Source: Chrysopilus asiliformis
Taxonomy: Eukaryota; Arthropoda; Insecta; Diptera; Rhagionidae
DNA length: 64,000 nt
NCBI GenBank assembly: GCA_964034945.1
Contig: OZ035961.1
Coordinates: 22,818,661-22,882,660, forward strand
Reading direction: 5' to 3'
This document shows, piece by piece, positions 34,935 through 48,393 of this stretch. The position numbers were made by a program, and so were the translations under genes. Under the pieces are notes generated by a model that saw only the letters and a list, made by a program, of their open reading frames with translations, was not told the DNA's origin and did no database searches. Position 1 is the stretch's first letter. Each line of letters opens with the position of its first letter.

Positions 34935-37680
34935 TATGAATTTTCTACAATATGTTTCAGAATTCCGAAATGAAATTCTTTCGCATCACAGATGTTTCTC
35001 TTAATTGGGTTCAACTGTCGCATAAACTATTATAATAAAAGGCCTAAGGCGCTAAAATTGACTCATCGATGCCACCAGCATCATTTGAAATGTTCAAATC
35101 GAATGAATAAATTAAAACGAGTAAAATTTCCAAAAGGGGAGCCGCTTCTTCTTGGTGTATTGAACGAAATCCCAAGAAAAATCATCGGCAAGTTTGGCTA
35201 AGAAAACGGATTCATATACGAATACGACTAAATTTACAGAGTAATTGGACAGATTCGAATCGAATTGAATTTATCCGTAGTCGTCTAAATTGTGCATCAA
35301 TTAAAATTTATTATCGCCTTCGCCGTAATAACATCCATAATTCGTAGTATTTATTACTACTTTTGTATAGTCATATATAAATAATAGCGGTAGGTACCTA
35401 ATCTCTCATTTCTAGACTAGTTGCTGTATTTTGCTGTATTAAAAAAAATATAGGTGTACTATTCGTTTATTTACAATTTATTTATTCAGTCAGTAAGTCA
35501 TTAACGATTATTTTTTTGTCAAATTCAAGGCATTCGCAATAAAGCGTAATGTCATTGGATCCATATGGCGGTTGAGAATTGAACAAATGAAAAAAAGAAA
35601 TGCTGGTAATTAAAGGTGAATGGGAAAAAAATAGATAAAATAAAATGAAATGTTAAATGTTACTCATATATTCTAGCGAAGATTTCGAAAATAGGTCGCG
35701 GATTTTTACACTTTGATGAGATATTATTATGTGGGCGACATCGACAACAGTTTGACGACTTAAAGTTTTCTTATTATAAGTTTCCAACAGAAACTTGCGA
35801 GAATCTTAAAGTATCACTATTTAATAGTAATAGTTTTAAATTGGTATATTGTATAAACGTTGTCGACAAAATGACTAAGACTCTCGATTGAAATTGATTT
35901 TGAATGGGATGGATTTCTTCATCGGGTCGACACAGACAGACACACCATCGCATCGTCTTGGCAGAATATTGTTGGCGTTACCCATTTTAGAAGGTTTCAC
36001 TCGTTTTAAATTATTACATTTTCTGCATTGTAATTTCGGTTATGGTCTGTCACTAAAAAAAAATCAACGGATGTACAACTAATTTGAATATTTTCCATGC
36101 TGAACCTTAATTTTCTCATCAGCGATTTTGAGACCTTTTCCGAAGTCATTTCCTGTTCGTTAATCATACGATTTTGTTTCGTTGTTGAAAATCACAAGAG
36201 AAACATTGTCACAAAATCTTTTAATTTCTTGGTCAGTTTTTCAAACTACCAAAAAAAAAAGTGTTCTGCCTAATTACAAAATTAGTTCAAACCCCTTTAA
36301 TTGACTGAAAGTAACAAAATTAGCAAAATTTAAAATATCAAAGTCTCAAAGGGTATTTAAAACTAATTTTCACCTCTTATTTCACCACCAGCGACAACAG
36401 CAAAAAATCCAGTGGATTAAAGAAAAAAAGAAATCCATTCAACCCTTCGAATTTCAACATCAGACCGAAGTAAGCAGAGAATGCACAGAGAGAAAATCAC
36501 ACAACAAAAAAGGGTTAACGATTTTTCATCCGGAAGCATTAAGAAACAAGAAGACCATTTAGAATTCTGATGATGCTTTGGCCCTTGAAGAAGAAATCAA
36601 TTTGAATAAACCCTTGAAGAATCCGTCCCGAGCCGGCCGAACCGGACGATTAAGTAAACAATTTCTTTATGGCAGACGAAAAGACGTTTGAATGTCGATA
36701 TTTTGAACTTGGCACGCTGCTCCGGCCTGTGATGTAACGCGATACGGGGTTAATGCTCCATGAATTTATAAACACTTTACGAGCTAACGTCAAATCACAC
36801 AGCATAAATTTCTTTATTATAAAAATAAAAAAAAAACATTTCAACTCAAAAGAAGAAGGAGAAAAATATCAGATTATAAATTTCGGAGAGATTATGCTGC
36901 TTCTGTGTATGACCGTAAGGAAAATATCGGATATGACACGCCATAATGAAAGTAAACACGAAATTGAATCAATGGAGAAGTGTTAAGGAATTTTAATTAT
37001 AAAAAGTAAGAAATAAGAAGGATAAAACCAAACAAAATAAAAAAAAAATGAAGAAAAAAAACCGTTTGATGATTCCTTTTGTATTTCAGTCAGGTTTATT
37101 ATTTTTCTCTGATGAAAAATGATGAAATAAGAATAATAATAAACAAAGATGATAGATAGGGAAAAAAGGGTTCTCAAAGTCATAGTAAGATTAATTTTTT
37201 ATTTAGGAGTGATTGAAGTTTCAATTTTGCCGATTGAAAGGGAAACACTGGAGGAGGATTAATTTTTTGTGAGATTTTTTTTTGTCGTTTGATATGTAAG
37301 ACAAATACACATTTTTACAATTAGGGTTGACCATTCAATTTTCAATATTTTAAAACTCAGGGCTGAGTGGTCGATGGTTGGAAGTGATTGTTTCTCTTGA
37401 AAACAAGTTCTTTTGATCAAATTATTGTTGATTTTTGGTTTTTTTGTTGATTTTTTTTCACCGAGAAAAATTTGGTACCTTTTTTCGAGGGGAAACTAAT
37501 AATTCTAATTAGGGGGAGGGGGGCACATACATCCTAGATAACCCAGAAATGTCCCGAATCCAGGCATGTCGCCTCAGCATTTCGGCAACTGAATTATCCG
37601 ATTTAGTGTAATCACTAAATATGCAAAACATGCTAAAAGTGATTATAAATTCGTGTGCGAAGCATTCACCCGGATTGCGA
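34935..37680. other. Gene-free stretch
   Basis: No supported gene, RNA gene or bounded repeat. Small frames (for example 34992-35201 and 35888-36082) have no coding signature. There are A-rich tracts near 37020-37060. Confidence 0.45.
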
Positions 37681-37780
37681 GTGTCGTGTCGTTTTCGACA
37701 AGAGTCGTTTCTTGTTGTTGTTAGTGTTTTTCTACCAACAACAACACGTAAAACGACTCTGGTCGAAAACGACACGACAT
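37681..37780. repeat. Imperfect foldback of about 100 bp
   Basis: TGTCGTGTCGTTTTCGACAA at the left is mirrored by TTGGTCGAAAACGACACGACA-like sequence at the right (arms about 45 bp with a few mismatches). The arms include a GTTGTTGTT / AACAACAAC pair around a short loop. A fragment with GGCGCAT…TTTTCGCCTACGGCGCAT follows at 37,815-37,860. Confidence 0.65.
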
Positions 37781-37869
37781 TGGCAATCGGGGTGATTGTT
37801 TCAACAAATTTTCAACTAAGGCGCATATTTTTAAACAATTTTCGCCTACGGCGCATTTATTTGCGGTAG

Positions 37870-38720
37870 ACTGAAAAAGCCTTGGTTGGATAGAGTGAGA
37901 ACTATCATCTGCAAAAGAATGTCGCCATCTGCAACTCTAATTTTTCCATCTGCAATTATAATTTTTCATCTTCTTTATAGCAACAGTTGAATGGTTTCAT
38001 CTTTTTCATGATATCTTCATCTTCGAAACGGACACATACTCAATAATGAATAATGCGCAAACACAAATTCTGAATATTAAAATTTGTACAATAGTTTATT
38101 TCTATCGATGATGCTTTGAAAATGCTTTTAACTCTGTCAAGAGCCAAATGCCAGATTTAAACTTTTTCATCTGCAAAAAAAAATTTCATCTGCGCATGGC
38201 CCTCGGCATTACAGTTAATAAAAAATATTCTCAGCGTATGTTCTCCAATAGAACAAAAAACGGTGTCAAAAAAAAAAACGATGGCGTTATTATAAATTTT
38301 GGGCTGTGCGCCATTTTTGTTGTGGGCCTCCTTTCTTAGAAAACCAAAAATTAGCAGAACGTCTTTAACCTCCCTAGATTTGGTGATGCGAAATAACTTA
38401 AAACGAAAAGCTCTTTAGTTATTATTGACCTTAAATGCCTACAAATGTTTATATCGATGACCTGAAAAAAAGTCTGCGTTATATATGGAGGCCAATAGAT
38501 ACAATGAGAATTGCAACTGTGTAACCATTAGTGCAAGATCCGGCAAGCTTTCAAAGTTCTTCAAATGTTCAGTGTCTTAAAAAGGTTAAGTTTTTGGTCC
38601 TCGAAATAAGATTTAACAGAAGTTTTAATTTTTATGGATTTTCGCGAATCTGATTTATGGTCCAGTTTTCCACAATTCCTTAAAAATTCGCAGTCCGATA
38701 AGTGATTTTCACAAGAAATA
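37870..38720. other. Gene-free stretch
   Basis: No gene is seen. Repeated words such as ATCTGCAA / TTTTCATCTGC occur at 37,905-38,195, but without clear periodicity. Confidence 0.4.
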
Positions 38721-38722
38721 AA

Positions 38723-39614
38723 TAAAAAATATCAGTTGTGGTCAACACAAAACTTTCTTCTACAAAATCTACGACCCTGCGCAATTTACGCTAGAGCCCT
38801 GTCGCGTTGTCAACCTAAGACGACCTCCCAATAAATTCTTGGTTCATCCAAAAATATCAAAAACGTACAAAATTTGAGATAACTTGAGAACTGTAAAAGA
38901 TATCAATTTACGGTAAATGGCAAAAATGTAGAAAATGTTAACATCTTTAATTATTCTATTAACTGATTTGTCGAAAAACCGTTAGTTTGCAAATTATTCG
39001 CAAAAATATGATTTTTTACATATTAATGAAAATATCTCAATAACGGTAAAAGATAACGGATAACGATAAGAAACAAAATTGTGCAGAATGCCATTCTCAT
39101 TAATTCAATTCATAGATTCAGTCAGCAAAAACCCGTTAATTTTCGAGATAATCGCAAAAAACTGTTTTTTTTTTTTGGAAATAACGGTTTATCTCGATAA
39201 CAGGTTGAGATATCGAGTTATAGCTAAAGACAAAAGTGTGGGAAATTTTATTTTCTCCAAGTTTTGTCATACTTAAGGCCACTAAAAAACGCGTAGTTTG
39301 GGAGTAAATCGAGAAAAACGAAATTGCGATTTTTGAAAAACCGCCATTTTGGATACTTCCGGTTAACGGATTTCCACCAAAAGTTGATAGGATCGTCCCA
39401 CAACATGCCTATAAAATTTCATGGCGCTAGCTCTATAAGTTTTTGAGAAATCTTGTACACAGACTGACAGACAGACTGACAGACAGAACGACATTTTTTT
39501 AATATGACTCCAATCGACTCAGGAGTGATCGGGAAATGTTTTTTAGGCAAAATTAAGAGGTCGAAATTTTTCATGAATACAATACTTTATTATACTCCGT
39601 AGAAGAAAGTAAAA
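38723..39614 (+). mobile_element. 0.9-kb dispersed element, copy 1
   Basis: Nearly the whole length matches 51,083-52,000 at what looks like well over 95 percent by eye. It starts with ATATCAGTTGTGGTCAACAC and ends with CCGTAGAAGAAAGTAAAAA. The 12-bp word ACTTTCTTCTAC just inside the left end is inverted at the right end. A GACAGACAGACTGACAGACA microsatellite lies near 39,465-39,488. Older relatives in the opposite orientation occur at 4.2, 11.1 and 46.7 kb. It is non-coding and non-autonomous, of unresolved class. Confidence 0.75.
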
Positions 39615-39785
39615 ACGACTGTCATGTAGTTGACAAATATTTTATTGTTTATTAACATAGCGTTAGTATTTTTCCATATAATATTAAACATAATTAAAAA
39701 CATATTCAAATAAAGTATAATTAAAACACCTCTCTAAGATGTTTGATGTGTTTTTAAATTTAAGATAAAAAGATTTTTTCCTAAT

Positions 39786-39791
39786 TTTATT
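39786..39791 (-). terminator. Candidate poly(A) signal of the coatomer gamma gene
   Basis: TTTATT on the plus strand gives AATAAA on the minus strand, about 170 bases past the coatomer stop codon. This is a plausible distance for a short insect 3' UTR. It is one of several AT-rich candidates. Confidence 0.4.
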
Positions 39792-39959
39792 ATCTGAACT
39801 CTATTATTAGTGATCTGTTTTTTAAGTTTAATTTCCCATCAATTTGCGGCTGCAGAATTAATTTTTCTTAAATCATTGAATTTATAATTATTTCAATTTC
39901 TTAAACAGATGGCTAATATAGTTATTGCGGCTGTCATCGCTGTTGTCCATCACAAGATA

Positions 39960-42900
39960 TTAGCCAATTGCAGATGATACCAATTCAGCTACATCTGGCT
40001 CTGTCGATCGGACTGTTAATTGCATTGTAACGCCGTCCGCAAGAGCGAGCTTAGACCGAACCAAGATCTCTGCACCACCGCGAAACACGCCTGTAATTGA
40101 GAAAATAATAAATACACAATCAATAAGAACGAACATGAAGCTCTATTTGTTATCAAGATTGAAGAATTCATTCCCAATAAAAGTAAAATAATTTATGCTT
40201 AAAAAGTAACAACCAGTGCTGTTCACAATGCTACGGGTACAGTGGAAAAAAAAATGGGAAAACAATTTCAGAATTAAATGAACGTAACGAATTTATTATC
40301 AGTGGACGAAATCAAACTCACTGCTTAAGGAATTAATTGTAGACAATTTTATTCGTGCTACTCGCATAAATAACGAGCGACGGACTTTAAAACAACAACA
40401 ACAAAAAAGAAGATAATTTGGCCTTTGACATTCAATTAAAGTAATTAGTGTATTTACATTTTGTATTGGAATAAATATTGAAATGCAATTAAAGAAGGAA
40501 AAAATCGCGATCTTATCTTGATTGGATCTACTCTAAACTTGGTTCAATTCAATCGTTTGTCGTATTAAACGAATCAATAAATTGTTTGCATTTTAATCGC
40601 ATAAATTCGTTAATGTTGGCAACAATTTCAATTTAATTTGGATCAATTTGCCGGAAAATACACTAATAAAATTAATTATGTAACATTTAGGTATGACATT
40701 TTAATAAATTACGTCCCCACTATTTCCATGTCGTTAGTAGAGTATGTAAATAGGAATTAGCTCTCCCTCTAAAACTCGCATCAGACATTTTTCTAGTAAA
40801 AATCAAGTTAATAAGAATGCAAAACGTCATAAAGTTTGCATTAAAAATCGAATGACAAACTTTGAGTGCATCAATTTCCTATAATTATTATAAAAACCAT
40901 ACGAGATTCACGATTATTGGAAAATGATTAGAATTTAAAAACAAGAAAAATAATTAAACTCATTTAAACTTAGCAATTATTGAACTTGACTTCTAAGAGC
41001 GAAATTCAGGGAACCGTGATGCAATTAAAATAATAATTGGTTGGAATTATTGATTCATAATGCTTGCTTGGTATCCACGATAAACCAAGAAAAATTTTCT
41101 GACATACATAGAAGAAAAAAGTACGGAGTTTTTTTTTCATCTTTCGAATTAACAAAAAAAAAATCCATGTGGAAGTTCTTATTTAGCTGAACTTTCTAGA
41201 TGCACTTAGAAATGCACCACAGACGAAAAATATATAATTAACCGCAATCTCTCGGCGAAGTAAGGTAGATTTTGTAGAATTTGCAATCGTTTTTCAGTGT
41301 TAAATTATAACACTAAATTGAACGATCGGGACAACATTTTCAGAATTTGCGAGACCAACAAGATGTTACCTTACCTCACGCCATTTCGGACTCACAGGAT
41401 CAGAGCTTTCCAAAAATAACGGATTTCCCTTTACCATATTTCATAAAAACTCGCATAAGTTTTACTCTCGGCGAGTCATTTTGCTAGTGCCTCGCAAAAG
41501 TTTAAAATCCGCTTCGCAAAAGTATTGCACAGTAAAAAACATCAAGTTCACAAATTTTTAGGTGTTTTTATTGAAACTGACTCGATGATAGCAAAATTTC
41601 TACAAATTTCTTCAGTGAAAAGAAGGCATAAAGGTGCCGCTCCACATGAGAGTAAATACGCGAGTAACTTGCAGGAGGTTGTCCATTTGAAAGTTAATTT
41701 CGGCGATTTTTCTCTTTTCAAGACCAATATCTTGATTTTTTGACATCTTGATTTGGCGAGTTCTCGAGAGCTACTAGCGAAATTCAAACGCCGTTCGTAT
41801 CTGGCGAGCAACTCCCCGAGAGATCAGTGGGTGCGTGTCGACTAGAGAATAGAATCACTTTTGATAGCTCGCAGAAACTAGCTCGCGAGTTTTTGCGAGC
41901 GACTCTCAGAGACGTGTTCATTTGTAGCTGCTATCGAGAGGTTTTCGCCGGCATTTACTCGAATATTGCGTAAAGGTGCATGTGGAGTGGCACCTTTACG
42001 CAATATTCTCTATAATGAATCGACGGACTAGTCAAGAACATTTTTCTGATTTACTGAAAAATTCACTTTTGTTTTGAACAACCGCATAGAAAAAAAACTC
42101 ACCAGAACAAAGCAAAGTATGTGTGTGCGTCCCTTCGGGAACCTTCTCTGACATATTTGCCGGTCCAAGGCCAAGGAATTTCAATATCGTATTCACAGCA
42201 TCTTGCAATGTGTTAACCGCTGATAGTGCGTAAGTGTCTTCCGCTTCTACCCATTCTGTGAAATTCGAAACGCATTGAATTATTTTTATTTAAAATACAA
42301 ATCAATTAAGATTCTACCTTCCGTGTTGGCAGCATCCCAAATCGCAGTGAAATTGCTCTTCTTGGTTTTCTGAATCTGATCAGCCACAGTAGTTTCTAGA
42401 TCCTCCAGCATATATTCATCGTCGTAACCTTCATCAGAATCCGGTTGGCCTGTCGATGGATCGCAATCTTTCACGATGAATTTTAGAGTCGCTCCAAATG
42501 TTGCTAAAGATGTTAACAGAAAATTATAGTTTTTGAAATGAGGTTTTTTAAACTATGTGCAACTTAAAAAAATCTAGGGCTTAAGTACGCTAACTGCAAC
42601 TTAAATTGTTTAAAAATAACCCGTGCAATGCTCAATTAAACAAATATATTTAACAAAAATATCAATATTTTTTTACCAGCAGAACTTGGTACGTCCGGTG
42701 GGAATTCGACAACAACAAATGTCGATCCAAGTTCATTGTAGGGTAATTTTGGACACGGTATAACGGCTCGAGTTGTGAAACCATCTGGAATAACTAATTC
42801 TACACGAACGTTTTCTAGTAGTTGATCGGATAATGTATTTAGACAATCAAACTGAAATTTTAGAAAAATTATTCATACTAATTGAGAGAATTTGTATATT

Positions 42901-45900
42901 ATTAATTACCTGAAATACAACATGATGAGGGAAAATATGCTTTATACATTGAACAGTGTATTCTGTTTCGCTTTCGGTTAGCTGAACAGCCGGTGAAGAT
43001 TTGTGTATTGGACCAAGTCGTTGAATACCAGGAATTTGTGATAAACGTTCAGCACTTTCTTCTTCGCGTGTGACTTTTGGAGCTCGAGAAACAGCTGGAA
43101 AGTGAACACAAATTAGTTTGTTTTTTAAATTGTCTGAGGAGCTATCCTAAAATACGTCACACTTTTCGGGTGAAAGGAGAAGAGAGGGGGATTACGATAG
43201 TTTGACGGGGATTTGAAATCTCATGCAAAAAAAACGTGACGATTGGAGAAGTGAGTTTAAAAACGGAAAAAATTAGCGTAACGTATTTTATGGACAGTCC
43301 TTACGGTAAAAGAAATTACCATTAGTGATAATCATCGCATCATTTGTATTTTCTTCCTGAACTTGAACTGTCTTTGGAACAACTGACATGTCGAATGGTG
43401 CATCAAGTTCACCATTCAAATGTTCAGTTAAGGCTTTTTCCAACAGTGGCAGAGAACAAGAGGATCTCTCAACGATGTAGTTTTTATTCAAATCGGGTTT
43501 TCCAGATTCCAAAATATTCAAATAGTACGTGGCTCTATCTCGAACTTCATCGTCCGGATCCATTTGACATCTCTCGAGGAGAACCAAAACATTTTTCAGC
43601 AAAGTTGGGCATGAAGCTCCGAATTGTGACAAAGCGGCAACTGCTGCCGCACGGACCACAGGATTTTCCAAAATCACGCGATTGTAAATGAATCGAATGT
43701 ACCTTAAATTAAAAAAATAAACTTTGAATTTTACTTTTTACTAAAATCGAACGATCATACTTTGATGGCGTGCTCGAAAATGGTCCCTCCTTGCCCAACA
43801 AATGCAAAATACGTACGGCAAGTGATGTATGCTCGCAATCTTCAATAAACTCGCACAGATGCGACAATCCGGACTCCTTGGCATCGGAGTTTTCTTCAAT
43901 AATCGTAATGATGGTATCAACAATTGATGTTTTATATTCCAAGCCACCCTCCTCGCGCAACATTCCGCTAAGGAAATTCATTAATACGGAATGCTTGCGT
44001 GGATATTTCGTGCAGAGGGAGCAGATCGCTTGAACCACAACCACCTTGAATTCATCAGAAATCTCAGCGACAAATGTTGAAATCTGTTTCATAAGTCGTT
44101 CAACTGAACTCTCAGCGCCCGTCTTCAAAAGCGTAGTGATGGCAAGAGTGGCTACCGAGCGATTCGAATCAGTTATTAAGCCTTCCAAATCCAAATTGCA
44201 TGTAGTTACAGCAGCTGGATGGATCAAGGCGACCTTGTTTAGGGTTCGAACTGCAGCGAATCGAAGTGTTGCCTTTTGGGAGCTGCAGAAGAGTTGAAGG
44301 ATGCTGAATGCCGGCACTAAAACACGAGTGTTTGTATTTTTCAGATTGACAATGGCGTGAGCGGCTTCATAGACAACCATTTCGCTTTTGTGACGTAGAC
44401 AGGATGAAATAAATTCAAACATTGGAGAGTCAGGAGCTTCACCACTGGAGAAGTCTTCTTCCTCAATCAATTTGCAGGCGATGCGAATCTGGAAGGAAGA
44501 ATGGGATTTTTTAGCAATCGATTTAATCCATATTTTATCCCAACAATGAGGTTGCGAGCTAGTTTAATATGAATTTAACATCAACAGCACTCGGTTTAAT
44601 ATTAGAAACCGAGAATTTGTCTTATCACATGATTTAACGTCATACTTTCGACAAAATCGCGTCTAATTTTTGCAGAAGAATGGCATACAGACCGAAAGCC
44701 AATCAAATTTAGTTGTTACAACAAATTATTTTCGCCTTCGGACAAAATATATGACGGCAACTGTAAAAACTCTTGAATTTATCTGCACTTACCAACATGC
44801 AAACTGCGTACGGACTCTTCAAGCTCTGTCGCGTCAACCTGTTGACCAACTTGGACACTGCCAGGCGATCAGTTTTCCGGATATGATACAAAAGACCCAA
44901 AGCATGATATTGGACCATAATATTCTCATTATTGAGAGCTTCCTGCGCCTCATTAGCCCATCGTTTTACGACATCCCCCGCAGTTCCAGCCAATCGCAAA
45001 GAACTTACGAGTGCCGCACAGGAAACAGCAGCATTCTTATCTACAATGCACTGCTTCATGTACCGTTCGCATGCCTGCAACATAGTATTATCGGTGATAC
45101 TGCACAGAGCGCGAATAGCAGCCGCACGGTACAAATCCTCCTTTCCGGTCATGTCTTTGGTCAAAGAACTGGTGACGATTATTACGTCTTCGGCAATCGT
45201 ACTCAATTCCTTAATACCCAAGTAGACCATTCGACGTAGAACGACATCCTTGGATTGGAAGAGTTTCGTCACAGCGAAGAAACATTCAGTGGCCTCTCGA
45301 GCTCCGAGTTGTTCACCCTGCAAGTTTCAAAAACCATTTAAAAAGTTCCAATAATTGTCTGTAGCAAGAAAATTTCATACCTGATTGATAAGATACAAGA
45401 TCTTTGTCAAGATTTGAGTACATTTCCGGGGGTTCACAGGAGTCTCATTGAACGTTCGCGTCTCCTGAAGCACCGCCGTTTTCTCCAAGTTCTGGTAGAC
45501 GTTACTCAATCCTTTAACACGTTTTGGCATATTTAGATATGTTTATATTAAATTTAACTATTAGAATAAACAATTATGGGGGCGTATGTGGCCGGAAATG
45601 CAATTTCTAACCCTAAACTGAATGTATCTTTTGAATACTCAAAAATAACTCAAAAGACGACTTGAATTTTTATTTTTCACGATTTCTGCTAATTCACTGA
45701 TGAGATTAAACCAAAAGTAACGAAAACAAGTCCGAAATATCCAAGATTCGGTCGGCAATCACGCAAACCACAGCGACTCCATTTCTGATTACGTTGCGAA
45801 AAACACACAACCGAAAATGATGTCAATTTCAACGAAACTAAGCAACCGTTCGTGGAGCAACTTCGTTTATGTGAAATCACCATTATCGTTGGGATTTTCA

Positions 45901-46072
45901 AGAAAACCTCAGTGAAATGTGCGAAAATCGACATTTTAAACCGAAAAATATAAAAACATGCTGCGAAGCAGTTCAAGCCGGATCACCTCAAATTGTTTAA
46001 ATTAATAGGATTTATTGATAAAATACCTTTGCCCTCGTCCTCGTCTTCCTTGTCTCTTCGGAATGACCCCAT
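39960..46072 (-). CDS. COPG: Coatomer subunit gamma (COPI coat), ten exons
   Basis: Exons: 46027-46072, 45381-45511, 44793-45317, 43761-44488, 43305-43702, 42910-43094, 42677-42851, 42318-42503, 42103-42255 and 39960-40090. All junctions have GT..AG and keep frame, giving 885 residues, the usual size. The start [15 protein letters not shown] lies on a 46-bp exon; an in-frame ATG at 45530 falls in the preceding intron and is not the start. Residues about 15-550 are HEAT/ARM-like helices of the trunk ([26 protein letters not shown]). A linker and the appendage domain follow ([36 protein letters not shown]). The C-terminus is [15 protein letters not shown]…SSAIG. Gamma-COP is part of the COPI F-subcomplex and binds ARF1 and p24-type tails in Golgi-ER vesicle budding. 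The last intron is 2 kb and holds a MITE. Confidence 0.95.
40091..42102 (-). other. Last intron of coatomer gamma, 2.0 kb
   Basis: GTGAGT at the 5' end (42102 downward) and TTACAG at the 3' end (ending at 40091) bound this intron. It is the only long intron of the gene. It is AT-rich and non-coding apart from a MITE-like element at about 41,626-42,006. Confidence 0.85.
41626..42006. mobile_element. MITE-like element in a coatomer intron
   Basis: GCATAAAGGTGCCGCTCCAC at the left pairs with a right end reading inward GCGTAAAGGTGCCACTCCAC. The right end is itself a perfect 17-bp-arm hairpin (41963-41979 and 41990-42006, 10-nt loop). GCGAG and CTCGCGAG words recur inside. There is no coding capacity. 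Confidence 0.6.
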
Positions 46073-46520
46073 TTCAAAGTAGGTTCAGCGAATTATTTGG
46101 ATTTTTATGAGAGAAATTAGGAAAAGTTTTTCGGAAAATCTTCTTAAACTTACACGTCACAAACCAATTGGTTTCTCTTTCTTCAGCTTTTCTGTCGCGT
46201 TCGCACTAGTGTGTTTTTGCGGTGAAAGCACATGAAACAATGACATTTCCATGGTTATTGCGCAGCTTTCCAAGATCACTTCCAAAATTTTACCAGCGAG
46301 CAAGCGAATTGAAACTGTGTGTAGGTGATACACTGGACAAAATGACGTCTGAAGAGATTTCTGTTTTCCAGACAAATTTTTCCAGTTTTGCTATTCATTT
46401 CAAATGTTTTCAGTTTCTTATACGTAGTAAAATAAAGTATTGTATTCATGAAACATATCAAACTCCTCAATGTGCCTCAAAAAGTTTACCGAGTGCTTCA
46501 GCTTTTATTGAAATCATGTT
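46073..46520. promoter_or_regulatory. Upstream region of coatomer gamma
   Basis: This is non-coding sequence 5' of the coatomer start. A CGTGTAAGTTT word on the minus strand near 46,150-46,160 is a strong-looking splice donor, so an untranslated leader exon may lie here. No matching acceptor could be fixed. Confidence 0.3.
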
Positions 46521-46524
46521 AGGC

Positions 46525-46640
46525 GCCTTTTTCAATGTTCTTGAGGTATATAGAAATACAAACCGTTTCCCCGGCTGCTGCAGTTTGTCTGGAACACGTT
46601 GTTCTATATAGCTCAAGAACATTAAAAAACGTTCCTATTA
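46525..46640. repeat. Imperfect foldback, arms about 35-40 bp
   Basis: CTTTTTCAATGTTCTTGAGG-TATATAGAA on the left is mirrored by TTCTATATAGCTCAAGAACA-TTAAAAAACG on the right. A CTGCTGCAG-containing centre lies between. It is probably a MITE remnant. Confidence 0.55.
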
Positions 46641-46689
46641 TAAAATTATCTTTCTGACTATCCCTTGGGATGTGTGTAGTTTTCTCAAA

Positions 46690-47190
46690 AACTATTTGAT
46701 TAAATGTTACATGCATCTCCGGACGATCCCATCAAGCTTTGGGGAAATCCGTTAACCGGAAGTGACCACAAAATGGCGGCTTTTCAAAACCCGTAATTTT
46801 GTTTTACGCTTTATTATCCGAAACTACGCTTGTTTAGTAGTCGTACATGTCAAAAAAGTTCGGGACTAATCTAGGGCTAATAGGAGAGGGGAGACATTTT
46901 ATATATTTTCAAGCTGCCAACAGCCAAAGTGAAAAAAAGGTGCAGAATTTTATAAATGTGTCATTTTTGGCAATGATTAAAGATTTACCGCACCAAAAAA
47001 GTTTTAAAAAAATCAAAATTTTCAGATATTAATGACAATATCTCGGGAACGAATAAAGATAACGGCTAACAGTAAAAAGGGAATTGTGTAAACTATTGTT
47101 ACCTTTAATTTATCTTCTACATGTCACTACAAAAAAACTGTTAGTTTTCAAGATCATTTAGTTAATTTTAGTTTTTCGTCAGTTACTTTG
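46690..47190 (-). repeat. Diverged, inverted copy of the 0.9-kb family
   Basis: GGAAATCCGTTAACCGGAAG followed by 'AAAATGGCGGCTTTT' is the inverse of AGCCGCCATTTT..CTTCCGGTTAACGGATTTCC in the 38.7 and 51.1 kb copies. The same word is also in the 4.2-kb hAT element. The rest shows the family's 'ATCTCGGGAACG…AAAGATAACGG' phrases. Confidence 0.55.
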
Positions 47191-47199
47191 AAACTATGA

Positions 47200-48393
47200 G
47201 GTTTTTCGATAGGTTATGTGGGATCAACGTTGAAGATAATCGAAAGTGGCTACTTTAATCTGTTAACTTTAATGCTGGCGTCAAAGCGCCGACGTTAGGG
47301 GTAGCCAGTTCAACGCCATCAAGATTTTGAAAATTTGATAAAAATGAATAATTTTGAAGAAAAGGTAATTGCAGCTGTTAAAGAACTATAATCTAGTACT
47401 ATGAGAAGTCAGCAGTAGCTTCTAGTTTTTTCAGTAAATGGTTTTCTTTTTACATTCATTTTACATTCATTTTCCCCTTGATAATCTTTTATTTAAAAAA
47501 TCCCGCTTATTCAACCCATTGAACTTACCAACTGCCTCCAACACACAAAACGCCTCATATATTTTCCACATGCGCTTTAAATGATACTAAAATATGTCAG
47601 TTTCATGTCGTGCTAAGCGAGGTTTTTTGTTTTGTGTTGTGTAAAAAGAATCCTGATTTCCTAGCTAACTCTAATCTAATTAATATCGAATTAATCGCTT
47701 GCAGAGCAAATTGAATCCATTATCAAAAGTTATACGCACTCGAACAACGCTCTTTGACGCGTTTGAAAAGTTTTCGCAACAACGAAAAACAAAATCAATT
47801 GTTAACTTTTAGGCGTTTCATCCAACAAAACACATCTCTCCCATTGCATATCCTGTGGCAACGTAAATAATCAAATTCTGTTACCATCTCGATCGCGAAA
47901 CACCTAAAACGCAGCTAATTACGAAAATTTATTGAGTCCAAAAGGAAATTTTCTTTCAATCAAAGAGGAAAAATTTTACGAGATCTCAATTGAAATCAGT
48001 AGCTTTAAACTTGTTAAAAAAATCTGTCTTTTCTGCAAATTACATAAAAGTGATAAGAAAAACTTGAAAAAGTTATTACCAAAGAGAGAAAATCAAATAA
48101 ATTAAAAGTTGAATTTCGTTTTCTATCGTTCTACTGATAAATCCCTTCAATATTGTTAAATATTAATTGCAATAACAACATCGAATTATACAAAAAAAAA
48201 GTGTTTTTATTGGTTAAATAAATCAAATTGTTTAAATAATTGTTACTATTAAAGAAAAGTGTCGATTCAGGCGTTCCAAGCCCGGTTTAAAGTGATTTTT
48301 TTTATCGAGCACTCCCCTGCACAAAAGCGGAGTGCCATTGAAAATATTTTTGCGGCTGAAGTGTTTAAAATAAAAAACAGCAAAATTGCAGCC
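47200..48393. other. Region upstream of the Di-Ras gene
   Basis: AT-rich non-coding DNA. The last 130 bases before 48394 are probably 5' UTR: the frame is open without an ATG, and the start context is GCAGCCATGC. No core promoter element can be assigned with confidence. Confidence 0.35.

Noticed and set aside
44046..45239. Plus-strand open frames of 80-190 codons
   Set aside because: They are antisense shadows of coatomer gamma exons 3 and 4 and have no features of their own.
45528..45530. ATG at 45530 as the start of coatomer gamma
   Set aside because: It gives a non-conserved MPKRVKG start. Splicing from the upstream 46-bp exon gives [26 protein letters not shown] in frame, the expected N-terminus.
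48259..48393. Upstream in-frame extension of the Di-Ras protein
   Set aside because: There is no ATG upstream of 48394 in that frame, and Di-Ras proteins start with [14 protein letters not shown] sequence.
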